Of a stretch of DNA of 64,000 nucleotides, positions 12,494 through 23,799 are shown in pieces. Origin of the DNA: Nicotiana tabacum (Eukaryota > Streptophyta > Magnoliopsida > Solanales > Solanaceae); contig NC_134097.1 in assembly GCF_000715075.1 (NCBI RefSeq), forward strand, positions 69,473,190-69,537,189, written 5' to 3'. Each line of letters begins with the position of its first letter. The first letter of the stretch is position 1. Under the pieces are notes generated by a model. The model was not told the origin of the DNA and made no database searches. It saw only the letters and a list, made by a program, of their open reading frames with translations. Made by a program: the position numbers and the translations under genes.

Positions 12494-13966
12494 TGATCAC
12501 GCCCAACAATGCCTTATAAAAAGAACTAAGCGGTCGTTGCAAATATAATTCGGTTTACAAGTCCGGAGTCAAATCCACAGAGAACTAAGGCCTAGCTACA
12601 GTTGTTCACTATCACCAAGAATTCAAGCTTCAAAAATTCCTAATTTATCGATATTAAGATTCTTGTGTTTAACTAATTAACTAACAAATTAAAATAGTAA
12701 ATTAAGAACTACAGATACTAAGGGTTAGAGACGAGATTAAGGAGGTCTAGAGTTATGATTTCCCTAGTTGTCGGAATCCTTCCCGCTATGTCTTCTATAA
12801 TTTCGCCTAAGTATTCTCTACCAATCATAAGCGCTCTGCGTGTTGTAATTCTCCCCCGAGTAATTACGATAATTTACTAGACATACTCTTTCGAGTTACG
12901 CTAGCTAGCTATAATTATAGCTCATTTAGATCGCACCCAAGGTTTCGTTATCCCTAATCCCACCTTTAAACCCTTGGTTATTGATTCCTCACATACGTTG
13001 GGAGTGATGTTGTTCAACAACTACCTAAATATGCAATCTCTCCCGAGTAATACATACTAAATAGGTACAGCTAATTGAGGGCCCTTCAATCAACCACAAG
13101 AATAATATAGTTGAACAAATAGAGAAAATACTATGGTTCAATTATATAAAAACATAACAAGAATTTATCCTACAAAAAGTTCCATCAAAACCCTAGATAA
13201 CAAATTAGCTATTCATAATAGTATGTAAAACTACAATACTACAAGTCATAACCAATAATGAAAAATAGGAAGAGTAAGGAAAAACTCGTAGAAGAATTCC
13301 TCGCCTTGCTCCTATTGTGTCTCTGTCTCCTTAGGTCGAATCTGTGTCAAAAGTATGTCCAACCCCTTAAAAATACCATTTTTCCATATATATATATACC
13401 AAGTAGGGTCGGACCCAAACAATTATACCTTCTCCTACGCGAAAAAGGATAATATTTCACGTCTGGACTGTCGCGGCCCGACCGCGGTACAAACGCGATA
13501 TATGGCAGGTATACTGCCTCAGCCCGCCTCAGGTCCGCAATCGCGGTTTCGACCGCGTTCTTCACCCTGTTCTGTTTGGGATTTGGAAAAACAGAAAACA
13601 TGAAAGTTGTAGAACTTTGAGTTAGCCTTCCAACCATATATTGTGTATCCCAAATAGAGTTTTGAGAAAAAAGTTATGTGCATTTTACTAGAAAGTGTGC
13701 AATATGCCTACTCGATTTTTTGTTTTGTTGCTCTATCATCCGATGATCCCCGAATACGATCCCGGCTTAATTCTTGGGTTTTACTCAGACTTTAAAGCTC
13801 CAAATCACTTGAATTCATTCCATAACATCTATATAGCTCGGAATCACTCCTACAAGGCATAAAACACACCGTTAGTGAAAACACTAGCGATTAAAGCACA
13901 AACTTAACTAAAGTGCAGTAAATTTGAGTGTAATAAATGACTAAAATACGTAATTATAGCCTATCA
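12494..13966 (-). repeat. 3' LTR of element B
   Basis: Begins TGATCACGCCCAACAATGCC and ends ...CCTATCA on the plus strand. It aligns along its length with 16970-18439. Being next to the purine-rich tract and far from the PBS makes it the 3' LTR. Open frames that appear inside it (for example around 13347-13637) recur in the other LTR and are not genes. Confidence 0.93.
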
Positions 13967-13982
13967 TCAACACCCCACACTT
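13967..13982 (-). other. Polypurine tract of element B
   Basis: Immediately inside the 3' LTR the minus strand reads AAGTGTGGGGTGTTGA, a purine-rich stretch in the place expected for plus-strand DNA priming in a Ty3/gypsy-type element. Confidence 0.7.
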
Positions 13983-15831
13983 AAACCATTGCTCGTCCTC
14001 GAGCAATCAAACTACACTTTTTTTTATAGACACGACCTTTTTAAACAATTCTCCTAACTCATCACACCAAGAGTATTTAAAATAGACTAAGCACAAAAGC
14101 GTAACATCTTCACCTCAAGATTTGACTCACAAGTACCACGCATTATTCACAACTCACTCATTTACTCTAACATAAAGGTCACTGACATTACATTTCCTTC
14201 ATGAATCAAGTGTCCTCATACAACAAAAGAGAGTAGTTCCATAAAATAAAATTTAAGAACACTTAGGAACTCAAGATAGAAAGAATCCATTCACTCTCAC
14301 AAATAACATTCATATGCCACAAAAGATGCACCATAAGCTTTCCCGTAATGTACTACTCCACTAATCGAGCTCATTCAATCTAGGATCAATTAGGACTTTA
14401 TTTGATTGTAATGTAGGCTACGGGACGGGTAGGATACATTTAGATATAAGAGTGACTACACCTCCCTGAGCACTTTAATACATATACTTTAACATTCAAA
14501 CCCCATACTTATGTCAAACCAAACTCCACCTTTACATCAATGTATATTACTCCATTCTTCTTTAAGCACACTTACATCAAGAGCCACCACTTATCAAGGA
14601 ATTATTTTTTTCACAATAATCCAACTATTTTTTTTCTTTTTTTTCCCAATTCAAGTGGCTCTTACTTTTTTCAAAACAGTGCACCTTTCTCCTTATTTCA
14701 TTAGTTCCACTCAAAAGCCAAACCAACCACCCCACACTTTAACTTTTACACAGTTCATAATAATTCAAGGGCTCGTGAGAGGTTAAAAGGTTCAAATAGA
14801 TGATTAATTCAAACAAATGGGTAAGGCTTGTAATGTGGTTGCCAAAGAAGCAAGATTACAGGCTCAAAGGGGTTAACTACGATACATAACAATTAGGTGG
14901 GTAAAATACACATATCTGGCTCAACAAAGAAACACCTATATCATTTCCAAGACCAAACAAAACTACTATTTCGCTTTGCAAACACACAGGGAAAGTTCTA
15001 GTCATCAAATGCAATGCACAGAATATAACAATTCCTTAGACAAACATGGCACATAACTCACTCAGGATTAGTTTCATAGACACTCTAGTCAAAGAAGTTA
15101 AGCAAAGTTAAGATCATATAATTTAACGTACTTCTACAAGAGTCAAAAACTGAGCTTAAGTATCACAACCAAAGTACTCACTATTCTCAAGGCATAACAA
15201 AGTCAAGAGATATTGCTTCATTTCAAAACACAACACAATGGCTCACATTCCTAAAAAAACTAACTACACCCGATTCAAATAAAACCCTTGGAAAAGAACC
15301 GCAACACAAAGAAAAATCAAGGGAGAATTGCTACACTACCTAACAAAAGAAACTCGTTTTTTATTTTATTTTTTCTTTAGACTTAAATCCCTCAAGAAAA
15401 TTGTCTAATAGATCAATCGTCGGAAAAAGTCCAATCTTTTCTATTTTAAAAAAATATTCAATTAAACTAACATAATAAAATAGCATAGAAAGTCACCCAG
15501 ACAATCTCCTCATCCCACACTTAAAATTGTGCATTGTCCCCAATGCACACCCATACATACAAGAGGGTAAAATAAACTCCTTGGTAGGCCAAAGGCCGAA
15601 GCACTAGCAGCTCATGGGGTACTCAGACTTCTCCCAAGCTTGGTCCTTCGTGCGGGTACCTCACACTTAGTTCCAACCATTTGGTTTGCTATTGCATCCT
15701 TCCAATACCTTTGTTTTCCATGCTCCTAGAAAATAAAAAATTGACACTACAAAAATAATACAATTAAAATAAATAAATAAATAAATAAAAAGAAGTAATA
15801 AAGATGGGTTGCCTCCCAACAAGCGCTTGAT
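13983..15831 (-). other. Non-coding interior of element B
   Basis: About 1.85 kb of A/T-rich sequence with no ORF that I can support, no domain and no strong repeat. It begins with GAGCAATGGTTTAAGTGTGG-like sequence on the element strand. In an autonomous relative this span would hold pol. Confidence 0.6.
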
Positions 15832-16404
15832 TTAACGTCGCGGCACGACGTGAATCACTTTCTGCCTCCACTTTGAACTTATGAATCTGAGCCCAAGTTT
15901 TGATTTTGCTCTATGATCATGCTCCTGGGGTGGTAGAATGAATCTGACTGGCCCAATAAAATAATGTAGTATTCTGCACTTCTTGGCCTTTAGATGAGGT
16001 GTGTAATCCCAACTTTCTGGCAAGAAGAATTCCAGAATGTAAACACTTTCTTCCTCATTTCTTGACTCCTCAAATGGCTCGGACGACTCTATTTCCATAT
16101 CATCATCTAAACACAATGTGGAAAAATGCTTGGAGTGAGGACCAATGCGCCCAACTACATGAACATTGGGATTGTCTACATTCTTAACACTAATGACAAT
16201 AGAGTCAACTAAATATGTACCCTCAATATCTGTGGTTGACTCTAGTATCTCTTCTACAACATCGACATCCTCAAATTCTAGCTGGATAGATTGTTGGTGT
16301 TCTATTCTGACCTCCTCCTCTAGCTCATCCTCGTATTTTTTTAAATCCTCCAGCATAATGGCAATTTCTGCAGCCAAGTCATACTCATATTGGCTACTAT
16401 CCAC
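15832..16404 (-). CDS. Acidic ORF of element B, 190 aa, function unknown
   Basis: Open for 190 codons on the minus strand, starting MDSSQYEYDLAAEIAIMLED. The first 80 residues are strongly acidic with a likely helical segment (EDLKKYEDELEEEVRIEHQQ). The C-terminal third is mixed and basic (KAKKCRILHYFIGPVRFILP). It is the longest ORF of this element and lies 51 bp downstream of a second ORF that carries a Cys/His motif. I do not recognise the family. Two readings fit: a remnant of gag, or a small protein conserved in this non-autonomous family. No pol-type motif is present. Confidence 0.5.
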   Translation of the reverse strand: MDSSQYEYDLAAEIAIMLEDLKKYEDELEEEVRIEHQQSIQLEFEDVDVVEEILESTTDIEGTYLVDSIVISVKNVDNPNVHVVGRIGPHSKHFSTLCLDDDMEIESSEPFEESRNEEESVYILEFFLPESWDYTPHLKAKKCRILHYFIGPVRFILPPQEHDHRAKSKLGLRFISSKWRQKVIHVVPRR

Positions 16405-16455
16405 AATGTCAACTTGTTGCGCTTTACAAGGTTCAATTAATTTATTCGCTTGAGC

Positions 16456-16701
16456 CTACAAGTTTTGAATAGTTGCCCATTGCCTTTGTACCCGCAGTTG
16501 TATCTCATCATATTGTTTCATAAGACACTTTAGCATATCCTCGATCTCTTTCAGGTCCTCATACCTAGGTTCTTTGTTCCTATTAACTTCACAAGAAAAA
16601 GAAGAACCATCAAAGTAAGGGGTTGGGGGAAGATACGAAATATAAGCACAACCATGAAAGTGACCATCTTGACCACCACACATGTCGCACACATTCCACA
16701 C
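16456..16701 (-). CDS. Cys/His-motif ORF of element B, 81 aa
   Basis: Minus-strand ORF starting MWNVCDMCGGQDGHFHGC. The cysteines follow C-x2-C-x9-C, as in a retroviral zinc knuckle, with histidines at offsets 6 and 8 after the second cysteine instead of the canonical 5. After the motif comes a helical, charged stretch (EDLKEIEDMLKCLMKQYDEI). The zinc motif is near the N-terminus, unlike usual gag. A further open stretch, 16708-16902, lies just upstream and may be its 5' extension across a stop. The function is unknown; RNA binding is a guess from the motif. Confidence 0.45.
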   Translation of the reverse strand: MWNVCDMCGGQDGHFHGCAYISYLPPTPYFDGSSFSCEVNRNKEPRYEDLKEIEDMLKCLMKQYDEIQLRVQRQWATIQNL

Positions 16702-16947
16702 ATAAGATTAAGTTGGTTCACATAACTCGCTCTCGGGAATATTTTGATAATTTTGCCCTGGGTGGTTTCCTCCACTAAACGCATAATAAGGATCAAAAGT
16801 AGAATTACCAATATCAAAACTCTCATAATTCCATGATGCCGTGTTTCTAAAATTAATAAAAAAACAAAAATAAAAATTAAATACAAAAAAATAAAAGTTC
16901 AAACTTTAAACCTAGCAATATGTACACCTACAACTACACCGTTAGTT

Positions 16948-16964
16948 CCCCGGCAATGACGCCA
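16948..16964 (-). other. tRNA-Asp primer binding site of element B
   Basis: Plus strand CCCCGGCAATGACGCCA matches the 3' end of plant tRNA-Asp (CCCCGGCAACGGCGCCA, from memory) at 15 of 17 positions; both differences are transitions. Five bases separate it from the LTR at 16970. This fixes the minus-strand orientation. Confidence 0.85.
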
Positions 16965-16969
16965 AAATT

Positions 16970-18439
16970 TGATCACGCCCAACTATGCCTTATAAAAAGG
17001 ACTAAGCATTCGTTGCAAATATAATTCGGTTTACAAGTCCGGAGTCGAATCTCACAGAGAACTAAGGCCTAGCTACAACTGTTCACTATCACCAAGAATT
17101 CAAGCTTGAAAATTTCCTAATTTATCGATATTAAGAATCTTGTGTTTAACTAATTAACTAAAAAATTAAAATAGTAAATTAATAACTACAAATAATAAGG
17201 GTTAGAGACAAGATTAAGGAGGTCTAGAGTTATGATTTCCCCAATTGTCGGAATCTTTCCCGCTATGTCTTCTATAATTTTGCCTAAGTATTCTCTACCG
17301 ATCATGAACGCTCTGCATGTTGTAATTCTCTCCCCAGTAATTACGACAATTTACTAGACATACTCTCCCGAGTTATGCTAGCTGGCTATAATTACAGCTC
17401 ATTTAGATCGCACCCAAGGTTTCGTTATCCCTAATCCCACCTTTAAACCCTTGGTTATTGATTCCTCATATACGTTGGGAGTGATGTTGTTCAACAACTA
17501 CCTAAATATGCACTCTCTCCCGAGTAATACATACTAAATAGGCACAGCTAATTGAGGTCCCTTCAATCAACTACAAAAATAATATAGTTGAACAAATAGA
17601 GAAAATACTACGGCTCAATTATATAAAAACATAACAAGAATTTATCCTACAAAAGGTACCATCAAAACCCTAGATAACAAATTAGCTATTCATAATAGTA
17701 TGTAAAACTACAATACTACAAGTCATAACCAACAATGAAAAATAGGAAGAGTAAGGAAAAACTCGTAGAAGAATTCCCCGCCTTGCTCCTATTGTGTCTC
17801 TGCCTCCTTAGGTCGAATCTGTGTCAAAAGTATGTCCAACTCCTTAAAAATACAGTTTTTTCATATATATATACCAAGTAGGGTCAAGCCCAAAAAATTA
17901 TACCTTCTCCTATGCGAAAAAGGACAATATTTCACGTCTAGACTGCCGCGGACGCGGCCCGACCGCAGTATATGGCAGGATTACTGTCTCAGCCCGCCTC
18001 AGGTCCGCAGTCGCGGTTTCGACTGCATTTTTCACCTTGTTCTGTTTGGAATTTGGAAAAACGTAAAATAAGAAAGTTGTAGCCCTTTGAGTTATCTTTC
18101 CAACCATATATTGTGGAGCCCAAATAGAGTTCTGATAAAAACGTTATGTGCATTTTACTAGACAGTGCATAATATGTCTACTCGATTCTTTCTTTTGTTC
18201 TATCATTCGTTGATCCCCGAATACGATCCCAGCTTAATTCTTTGGGCTTTTACTCAGACTTCAAAGCTCCAAATCACTTGAATTCATTCCATAATGTCTA
18301 TATAGCTCGAAATCACTCCTCCAAGGCATAAAACACACCGTTAGTGCAAAACACTAGCGATTAAAGCGCAAACTCAACTAAAGTGCAGTAAATTTGAGTG
18401 TAATAAGCGACTATAATACATAATTATAGCCTCTTATCA
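16970..18439 (-). repeat. 5' LTR of element B
   Basis: 1470 bp, plus-strand start TGATCACGCCCAACTATGCC and end ...CTCTTATCA, adjacent to the right-hand GACAT target copy. It contains TATATATATACC near 17863, a possible promoter element read on either strand. It aligns to 12494-13966 with scattered substitutions and small indels. Confidence 0.92.
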
Positions 18440-19353
18440 GACATGCGATCTGGGACAATTTCAATAATGTACTGAAAGTGCTTGGCAAAGGCCTGGGCCA
18501 TATCGTCCCATATGTACTACCGACTAGCGTCTTGGCGGGTGTACCACTCCAGAGCTGCCCCACTCAGACTCTGACAGAAATACGCCATCAATAATTTGTC
18601 CTCCCTACCAGCGCCTCTCATCTTACTGCAGTAGCCTCTCAGATGGGCCACGGGATCTCCATGTCCATCATACAAATCAAATTTCGGCATCTTAAACCCA
18701 ACAGGCAATTGGATGTCAGGAAACAAGCACAAGTCTTTGTAAGCCACGCTCATCTGGATCCCTATCCCTTGCATGTTTCTTAAAGACTGCTCTAAGATTT
18801 TCACCTTCTTGGATATTTCATCTTGTTCCACTATCTTAGCAGGCTTTTCAGTTTCACCGGGACGCTCAAAATGAGGAGCGTGAGAGTATGGATCCGAGAC
18901 TTTGAAAGTTGGTTCTAGAGCATAGTGTTGGGCATCGGGGACTTTGAACACAGTTTCGTTAGAGGATCAAGGAAAAGTAGTTGGAGGAGGAGCTACAAGA
19001 CCATGAGTGGCCAAAGGAGTGGGATATGAGGTGATTTTGGCGGGTAAAGTGTGAAAATGTTGTGGGGTGATATCAGCAGCAGTGGGAATCTGGATTTGTG
19101 ATAGTGGTGAGATAATTGCAGGGTTTTCAGTGTAGTTAGCAGGGAATGAAGGTGGAGGATTCCCCCTGATCTAAGACTGATACATTTCTGCCATCTGTTG
19201 TTTCAACATTTGGACCTCCCCTTTCAATTCAGACTTAGACTCCACAAACTCCCTCGACGGGTCAACAACTCTTGTGCCCAAGTCTTTGCTAGCCATAGCT
19301 ACCTTGCTCTTTGACCTTGTGTTGTATGGAAGAGTTACCAGTTTAAGAACCAC
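18440..19353 (-). pseudogene. N-terminal gag of element C
   Basis: Gag of the host element C. It starts at about 19353 (MVLKLVTLPYNTRSKSKVAM) with a coiled-coil-like EVQMLKQQMAEMYQS end, and resumes in 18517-18951 with MPKFDLYDGHGDPVAHLRGY and KDLCLFPDIQLPVGF. These correspond block by block to gag of element A (4196-4812). A proline-rich linker (18950-19170) with stops separates the two open pieces. Element B truncates it at 18440-18444, and a further 51 bases lie at 12443-12493. The remainder, downstream of the D/A insertions, is outside the window. Confidence 0.85.
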
Positions 19354-21945
19354 AAACCAACCACCCTTCTACTCAATGAAGATAACAAAAGGAACAAAAT
19401 GAGACATCCTATTAGCGTTAGGGCATTTAACAGCTGCAAATATCACATTATGTGCAATGCACCCATCAACAATTAACGGATCAAAAATGACTTTGAGGGT
19501 CACAATGTCACTTGGCTTCATCCCAATTTGTTTATTTCAATCTTTTCTTTTCTTTTCTTTTATGGCACTTCTTGGCTTGCTCATTTTCCTTCCCTTTTTT
19601 TCTTCTAATTATCACTCTTTTCTTTCCTCTCATTTCTCACATCCCATAATTTCACTTCTTTTTTTTTCTTTTCCCTTTTTTTTTATTTCCTTCTTTTTCC
19701 TTTTTCTTAAATAAAATAATTCGATCGAACCCTATGTAGGTTGCCTACGTATCATGACGCCGCATGAATCAGATCTTTGCATAGTTCGGGAAGATCGAAA
19801 ATAAAGGAAACAAACTAACATTCTCTTTTCCTTTTTCTTTTTTTTTCTTTAACCTTAATGACTACTCTAATGAGAAAAGAGAAATAAAATAAACAAATCC
19901 TTTTCTTTTTGAATTTTCTAGACTTAATGTTCTATATCCTATTCTAAACTCAAGCTTAAAAGAGCAAATATTTTTTTCTTTTTTTTAAACAAATACTCTA
20001 TGGGAATTATTAAGGAAAAAACCCTAGAAGAGAAAAATATTTTTTATGATTCTTTTTTTTAGGAAGGAACTCTAAAGAATGAACCAAAGAAAAATATTTT
20101 GAATTTTCGTGTGATATCCCGGAGGAAAGATTTCGAACCAAGAAATGAACAAGATAAAAAAATATTTTTAGATTTTAGTTTTGATTACCTAAGGGAGAAA
20201 CTCTAAAGATAAGCCAAAGATAAAATATGTTGTTTTTCCTTCTATATACAATGTCTTAAAATTCTAGTGAAATAAAAGAATATATTTTTTTTGCTTTTTA
20301 TATATTTTCCAAAGAAGAACCTCAAAAACAAAATCTTTTTTTTTTAAATTTGAAATTAATATCTTAAAGAAAATTTCTAAAGAAGTATTAAAAGAATTTT
20401 TTTTTTGGATTGTTGGTCTTAATGTACTAAAAGGAACTATAAAAACAATTTTTATTTTAAGTTCTAGATATTAATTTCCTAAGGAAAACCACAAAAGATT
20501 TTTTTGACCTTCTAGAGTTAGTATTCTAAAGAAAACATCTAACAGAAATATAAAAACGCGAAATCTCTTTTTGTTTTGGCTTTTTGACTTATTACACATC
20601 TTTTTTTCAAATACAAAATAGGAAATACCACAACAAAAGACTCAACAAACTTAACTAGCCTGACAGACTCTAATATCACCTAAAAGACTCGGCATTATGC
20701 ATAGTTCCCTTAAGCAAGCTCATAAATAAAACAGACTCAAAACATAACATTAAAAATATCCTTAAGCAAGCTCATAAATGCAGTGGTCCTGGGGTATCCG
20801 TCATACTCGAACTCCGATAAGTGGATCCGCACCTGTATGAGAAAACTGAAACCAACACTATGTGAGACAATAACATTCCCTACTAGATACATGAAAGACA
20901 TGGTTGTGACTATTTTTCTAAAATTGACCTATGTGGCTAGAAGTGACTAAAAATGCAAGATTCGGCTAAGACCACGCGAAGCCAAGAAGCTAAAACTCAC
21001 TAGAAAGACCGGACCTTATGTAGGTTGCCTACGTATCACGCCCCGAAAGACGAGAACCAAATATGCATAGTTCGGGCAATTTGGATATGAGTGAGAATTA
21101 AAAAAAATAATTAATTTAGAGAAAATATTTTTTTTGTCTTTTTTTGGAAAATGATGAAACATGTAAACTCTTTTTGGATTTTCTTTTCTTTTTTTTTTCG
21201 GAAAATGATGAAAAAGTGTAACATCTTTCTTTTTGAATTTTCAAGTTTTTTTTTCTTAACAAAATGTGACAGAAAACATAATCAAGCCCTACTTGCTTTA
21301 TTTTTACACTTCACCCTCATTTCTTTCTCATTTTTTTTCTTTTTTCATTTGCCCTCAACTATCATTGGTCCGCCAATTGACCCTTTTACCCTTGAAGAAA
21401 TGCAACATGTAGCACATATGATGCATCAAAATGGTCTGTTATTTTGGGTACACCTGTCTTAGACGGTCCCAACCCCTGTGTTGAGTCCCCAAAGTTAGAT
21501 GCACATGATGCAAACAAGCGTTCCTACTAGGGATCCGGCATAAGGCTATGTTATTCTAGGTTTAAAAACCTGGGTTTATTTATTCTATACCTGGCTTACT
21601 CGAGTGGACAGCTCGAGCCGGGGGGGGGGGGGGGGGGCAGCGTACCGGGAATACAGAAGCTTTACCGGCTTTGCAACTTGTCCGAACCTTGTTCTAAAAT
21701 TGGGATATGACACTAACAGAAGAGAAGTCACACGAAGTACACACTTCCCAGATGATTTAGAAGTCTCAAAGAGAGAAGGGTTTCATAACAATTTATATAC
21801 AGTCCAAACGATATCAAAACGGTAAAAAGCGGCAATTAGCACATTAGGCTCAAACATATAAAAATCAGATAATAAATAAAGACAACTATAACAGATATTA
21901 TAAGCTCGAATTCTGAACCCTGAACCAGAAGTTCTGGGTTCTTTT
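19354..21945 (-). other. 5' leader of element C
   Basis: About 2.6 kb between the PBS and gag with no supported ORF, so unlike A this copy shows no ORF1. On the element strand it is A/purine-rich: long T runs on the plus strand at 19530-19710, 19820-20600 and 21120-21350. It has two copies of the TTGCCTACGTATCA motif (19741-19754 and 21025-21038), each followed by CATAGTTCGG, and an 18-G run at 21620-21637. Confidence 0.65.
21620..21637 (+). repeat. Run of 18 G
   Basis: A pure G18 homopolymer after CTCGAGCC. It could be real (slippage, quadruplex-prone) or a sequencing/assembly length error; homopolymers of this length are poorly measured. Confidence 0.95.
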
Positions 21946-21962
21946 CCCCAACAGAGTCGTCA
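21946..21962 (-). other. tRNA-Arg primer binding site of element C
   Basis: CCCCAACAGAGTCGTCA on the plus strand matches the 3' end of plant tRNA-Arg (CCCCAGCGGAGTCGCCA, from memory) at 14 of 17 positions. All three differences are transitions, as expected from decay of methylated CpG-rich DNA. Four bases separate it from the LTR at 21967. A tRNA-Arg primer is typical of Ogre/Tat-type elements. Confidence 0.82.
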
Positions 21963-21966
21963 AAGC

Positions 21967-23094
21967 TGTCACACCTCCTTTTTACTACCCCGGAAAGGTA
22001 TAAGAGAGTTTTTTTTAATTTAAGTGACAATCAAAACGAGATTATTTATTATCAGAGTCGCCACTTGGGATAATTTAGGGTGTCCCAAGTCACCGATATA
22101 AAATCCCGAATCGAGAAAAGTTGACTCTTATTTATAGTCCGCGAACACAGAAATCCGGGTAAGGAATTCTGTTAACCTGAGAGAAGGTATTAGGCATTCC
22201 TGCTTTCTGTGGTTCTAACACGGTTGCTCAATTGTTATTATTGGCTCAATTACCTGATTTTATACATTTTTAAAACCTAAGTGCATTTTTAACTTTAAAA
22301 ACCGCTTTTAAATATTTTAGGAAATTTCAAGGTTATTTAAAATACACCGTAAGCCACTACCACGCTACATGAAATGCACCCGCGGTTCACGATACGCTTT
22401 ATTTAACTTTGTTGGAAATTAGAATCGGGTCACATGAAATGCACACCCAGGTTTTAATAATTGCCAATCACAACTACGTCACGAGAGCCGTACCCGTAGG
22501 CATGATCATTATTCAACTGCAACTTTTTCAGTCCCTAGGTCCCCATAGGCGTTAGGTCTATGTAGGTCTAGGGTGTATCTTTTATTTTCAACTCATTTCC
22601 CTTTATATGTAGATGTCTAGGGTTTAGTTAAAGGGTAGGGGTGTTAGGCTAAGGGTTAATTTTTGGGCAATGAGGATTTGAGCTCAAGGGCTAGTTTGAA
22701 ATTGGGCCATTTTCTTGCCCAAAATTGAGCTAAAATTGTCTTGAATTAACTAACAATTGGGCTTCTTAGAAGATCTAGATTTCATTAACTAAGGGCCTAA
22801 GTTTTCCTTATTTAAAATAGTATAAAGCATCTAAAAATACGATCTCATTTATTATAAGTAAAATAACTATTAAAATAAGACTGACCGTTAAAACAAAACT
22901 ATTTTGGTATTTTTCAAGATTTAAAAATGACTACAAAACATTAATGAAACTATTTTTTTGTAATTTTTATTTTCTTGTAATAAAATAAAGTAAAAGAGTA
23001 AAAATTAGTTGAAATAACGATATTAGGCCTAATTAAATATTTACATGCTAAAATATAAAAAATCTTGGGGAGGGTCAAAAATCACATGTCTACA
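21967..23094 (-). repeat. 5' LTR of element C
   Basis: 1128 bp, plus-strand TGTCACACCTCC...CATGTCTACA (TG...CA), adjacent to the PBS. No second LTR lies in the window; it should be to the left, beyond the nested elements. The interior is AT-rich at the 22790-23060 end. Confidence 0.78.
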
Positions 23095-23673
23095 GTTGTT
23101 AGCCTTATTATTGTACTATTTTATTGTCATTTATTTCCTTGATTTCCATTAATAGATTATAGTAATATTCTGTTCATATTTCTATGTCTAGTAAGTGTCT
23201 TGATCTGGCCTCGTCACTACTCTACCGAGGTTAGTTTTGATACTTATTGGATACCATTCTGGTATACGCATGCTATGCTTCTGCATATTTTTGTGCAAAT
23301 CCAGGTACTTCAGCTCGTGCCGAACGTTAGTGAGTTAATCCAGATATATTGGAGACTTCAAAATTTACCTACTTGACGCTCGCAGGCCTCAGAGTTACCT
23401 TTTGTTGTTGCCTTTACTACTGTGTATCTTCTTATCAAATAGTCTTGTAATAGAGATTCTTAGTGTATTTCTTAGAGCTTATGACTCGGTTTCACCGGTT
23501 TTGGGAATTTTTGTAATTGTTATTCTGTATTGATGTTATTATGAGATTTATTAGTTTAATTTAATATCCTTAGTCGTTATTTCTATTAAATTCTCTTTGT
23601 GTGTTAGGATTACTTAGTCTTAGAGACTAGGTGTCATCACGACTAACTCAGGTGGGATTTTGGGGTCGTGACA
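23095..23673 (+). repeat. Relic LTR (gypsy-type) that element C inserted into
   Basis: Starts abruptly at the C LTR border and ends ...TTTTGGGGTCGTGACA, a typical LTR end. The body (ACTACTCTACCGAGGTTAG, CTTCTGCATATTTTTGTGC, GTGCCGAACGTTAGTGAG) resembles a common Solanaceae gypsy LTR as I remember it. No PBS or coding sequence follows, so this is a solo or truncated LTR. Confidence 0.55.
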
Positions 23674-23799
23674 AAATCGTTTTTGAGGGGGTCGGACATT
23701 ATTTTGGGAGGCAAGAACACGCTATGAGCAAAGGGAAAGATTTAGCCACGAGTGTTTCCCCATCTTCTTCCGAATTTCCATTGTGGTTATGATTCTTAG

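Larger units (their letters stand above)
12494..18439 (-). mobile_element. Element B: complete non-autonomous LTR retrotransposon
   Basis: A full-length element of 5946 bp with LTRs of 1473 bp (12494-13966) and 1470 bp (16970-18439), both TG...CA. It is flanked by perfect target duplications GACAT (12489-12493 and 18440-18444). The primer site at 16948-16964 matches the 3' end of plant tRNA-Asp, giving minus-strand transcription; a purine-rich tract abuts the other LTR. The interior is only 3.0 kb and carries short ORFs but no protease, RT, RNase H or integrase, so it must have been mobilised in trans. It interrupts the gag of element C. The LTR copies differ at scattered positions, so the insertion is not brand new. 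Confidence 0.93.

Noticed and set aside
13258..13637. ORFs on both strands in the B LTR
   Set aside because: They recur in altered form in the other LTR (17832-18107) and carry no domain; LTR sequence, not genes.
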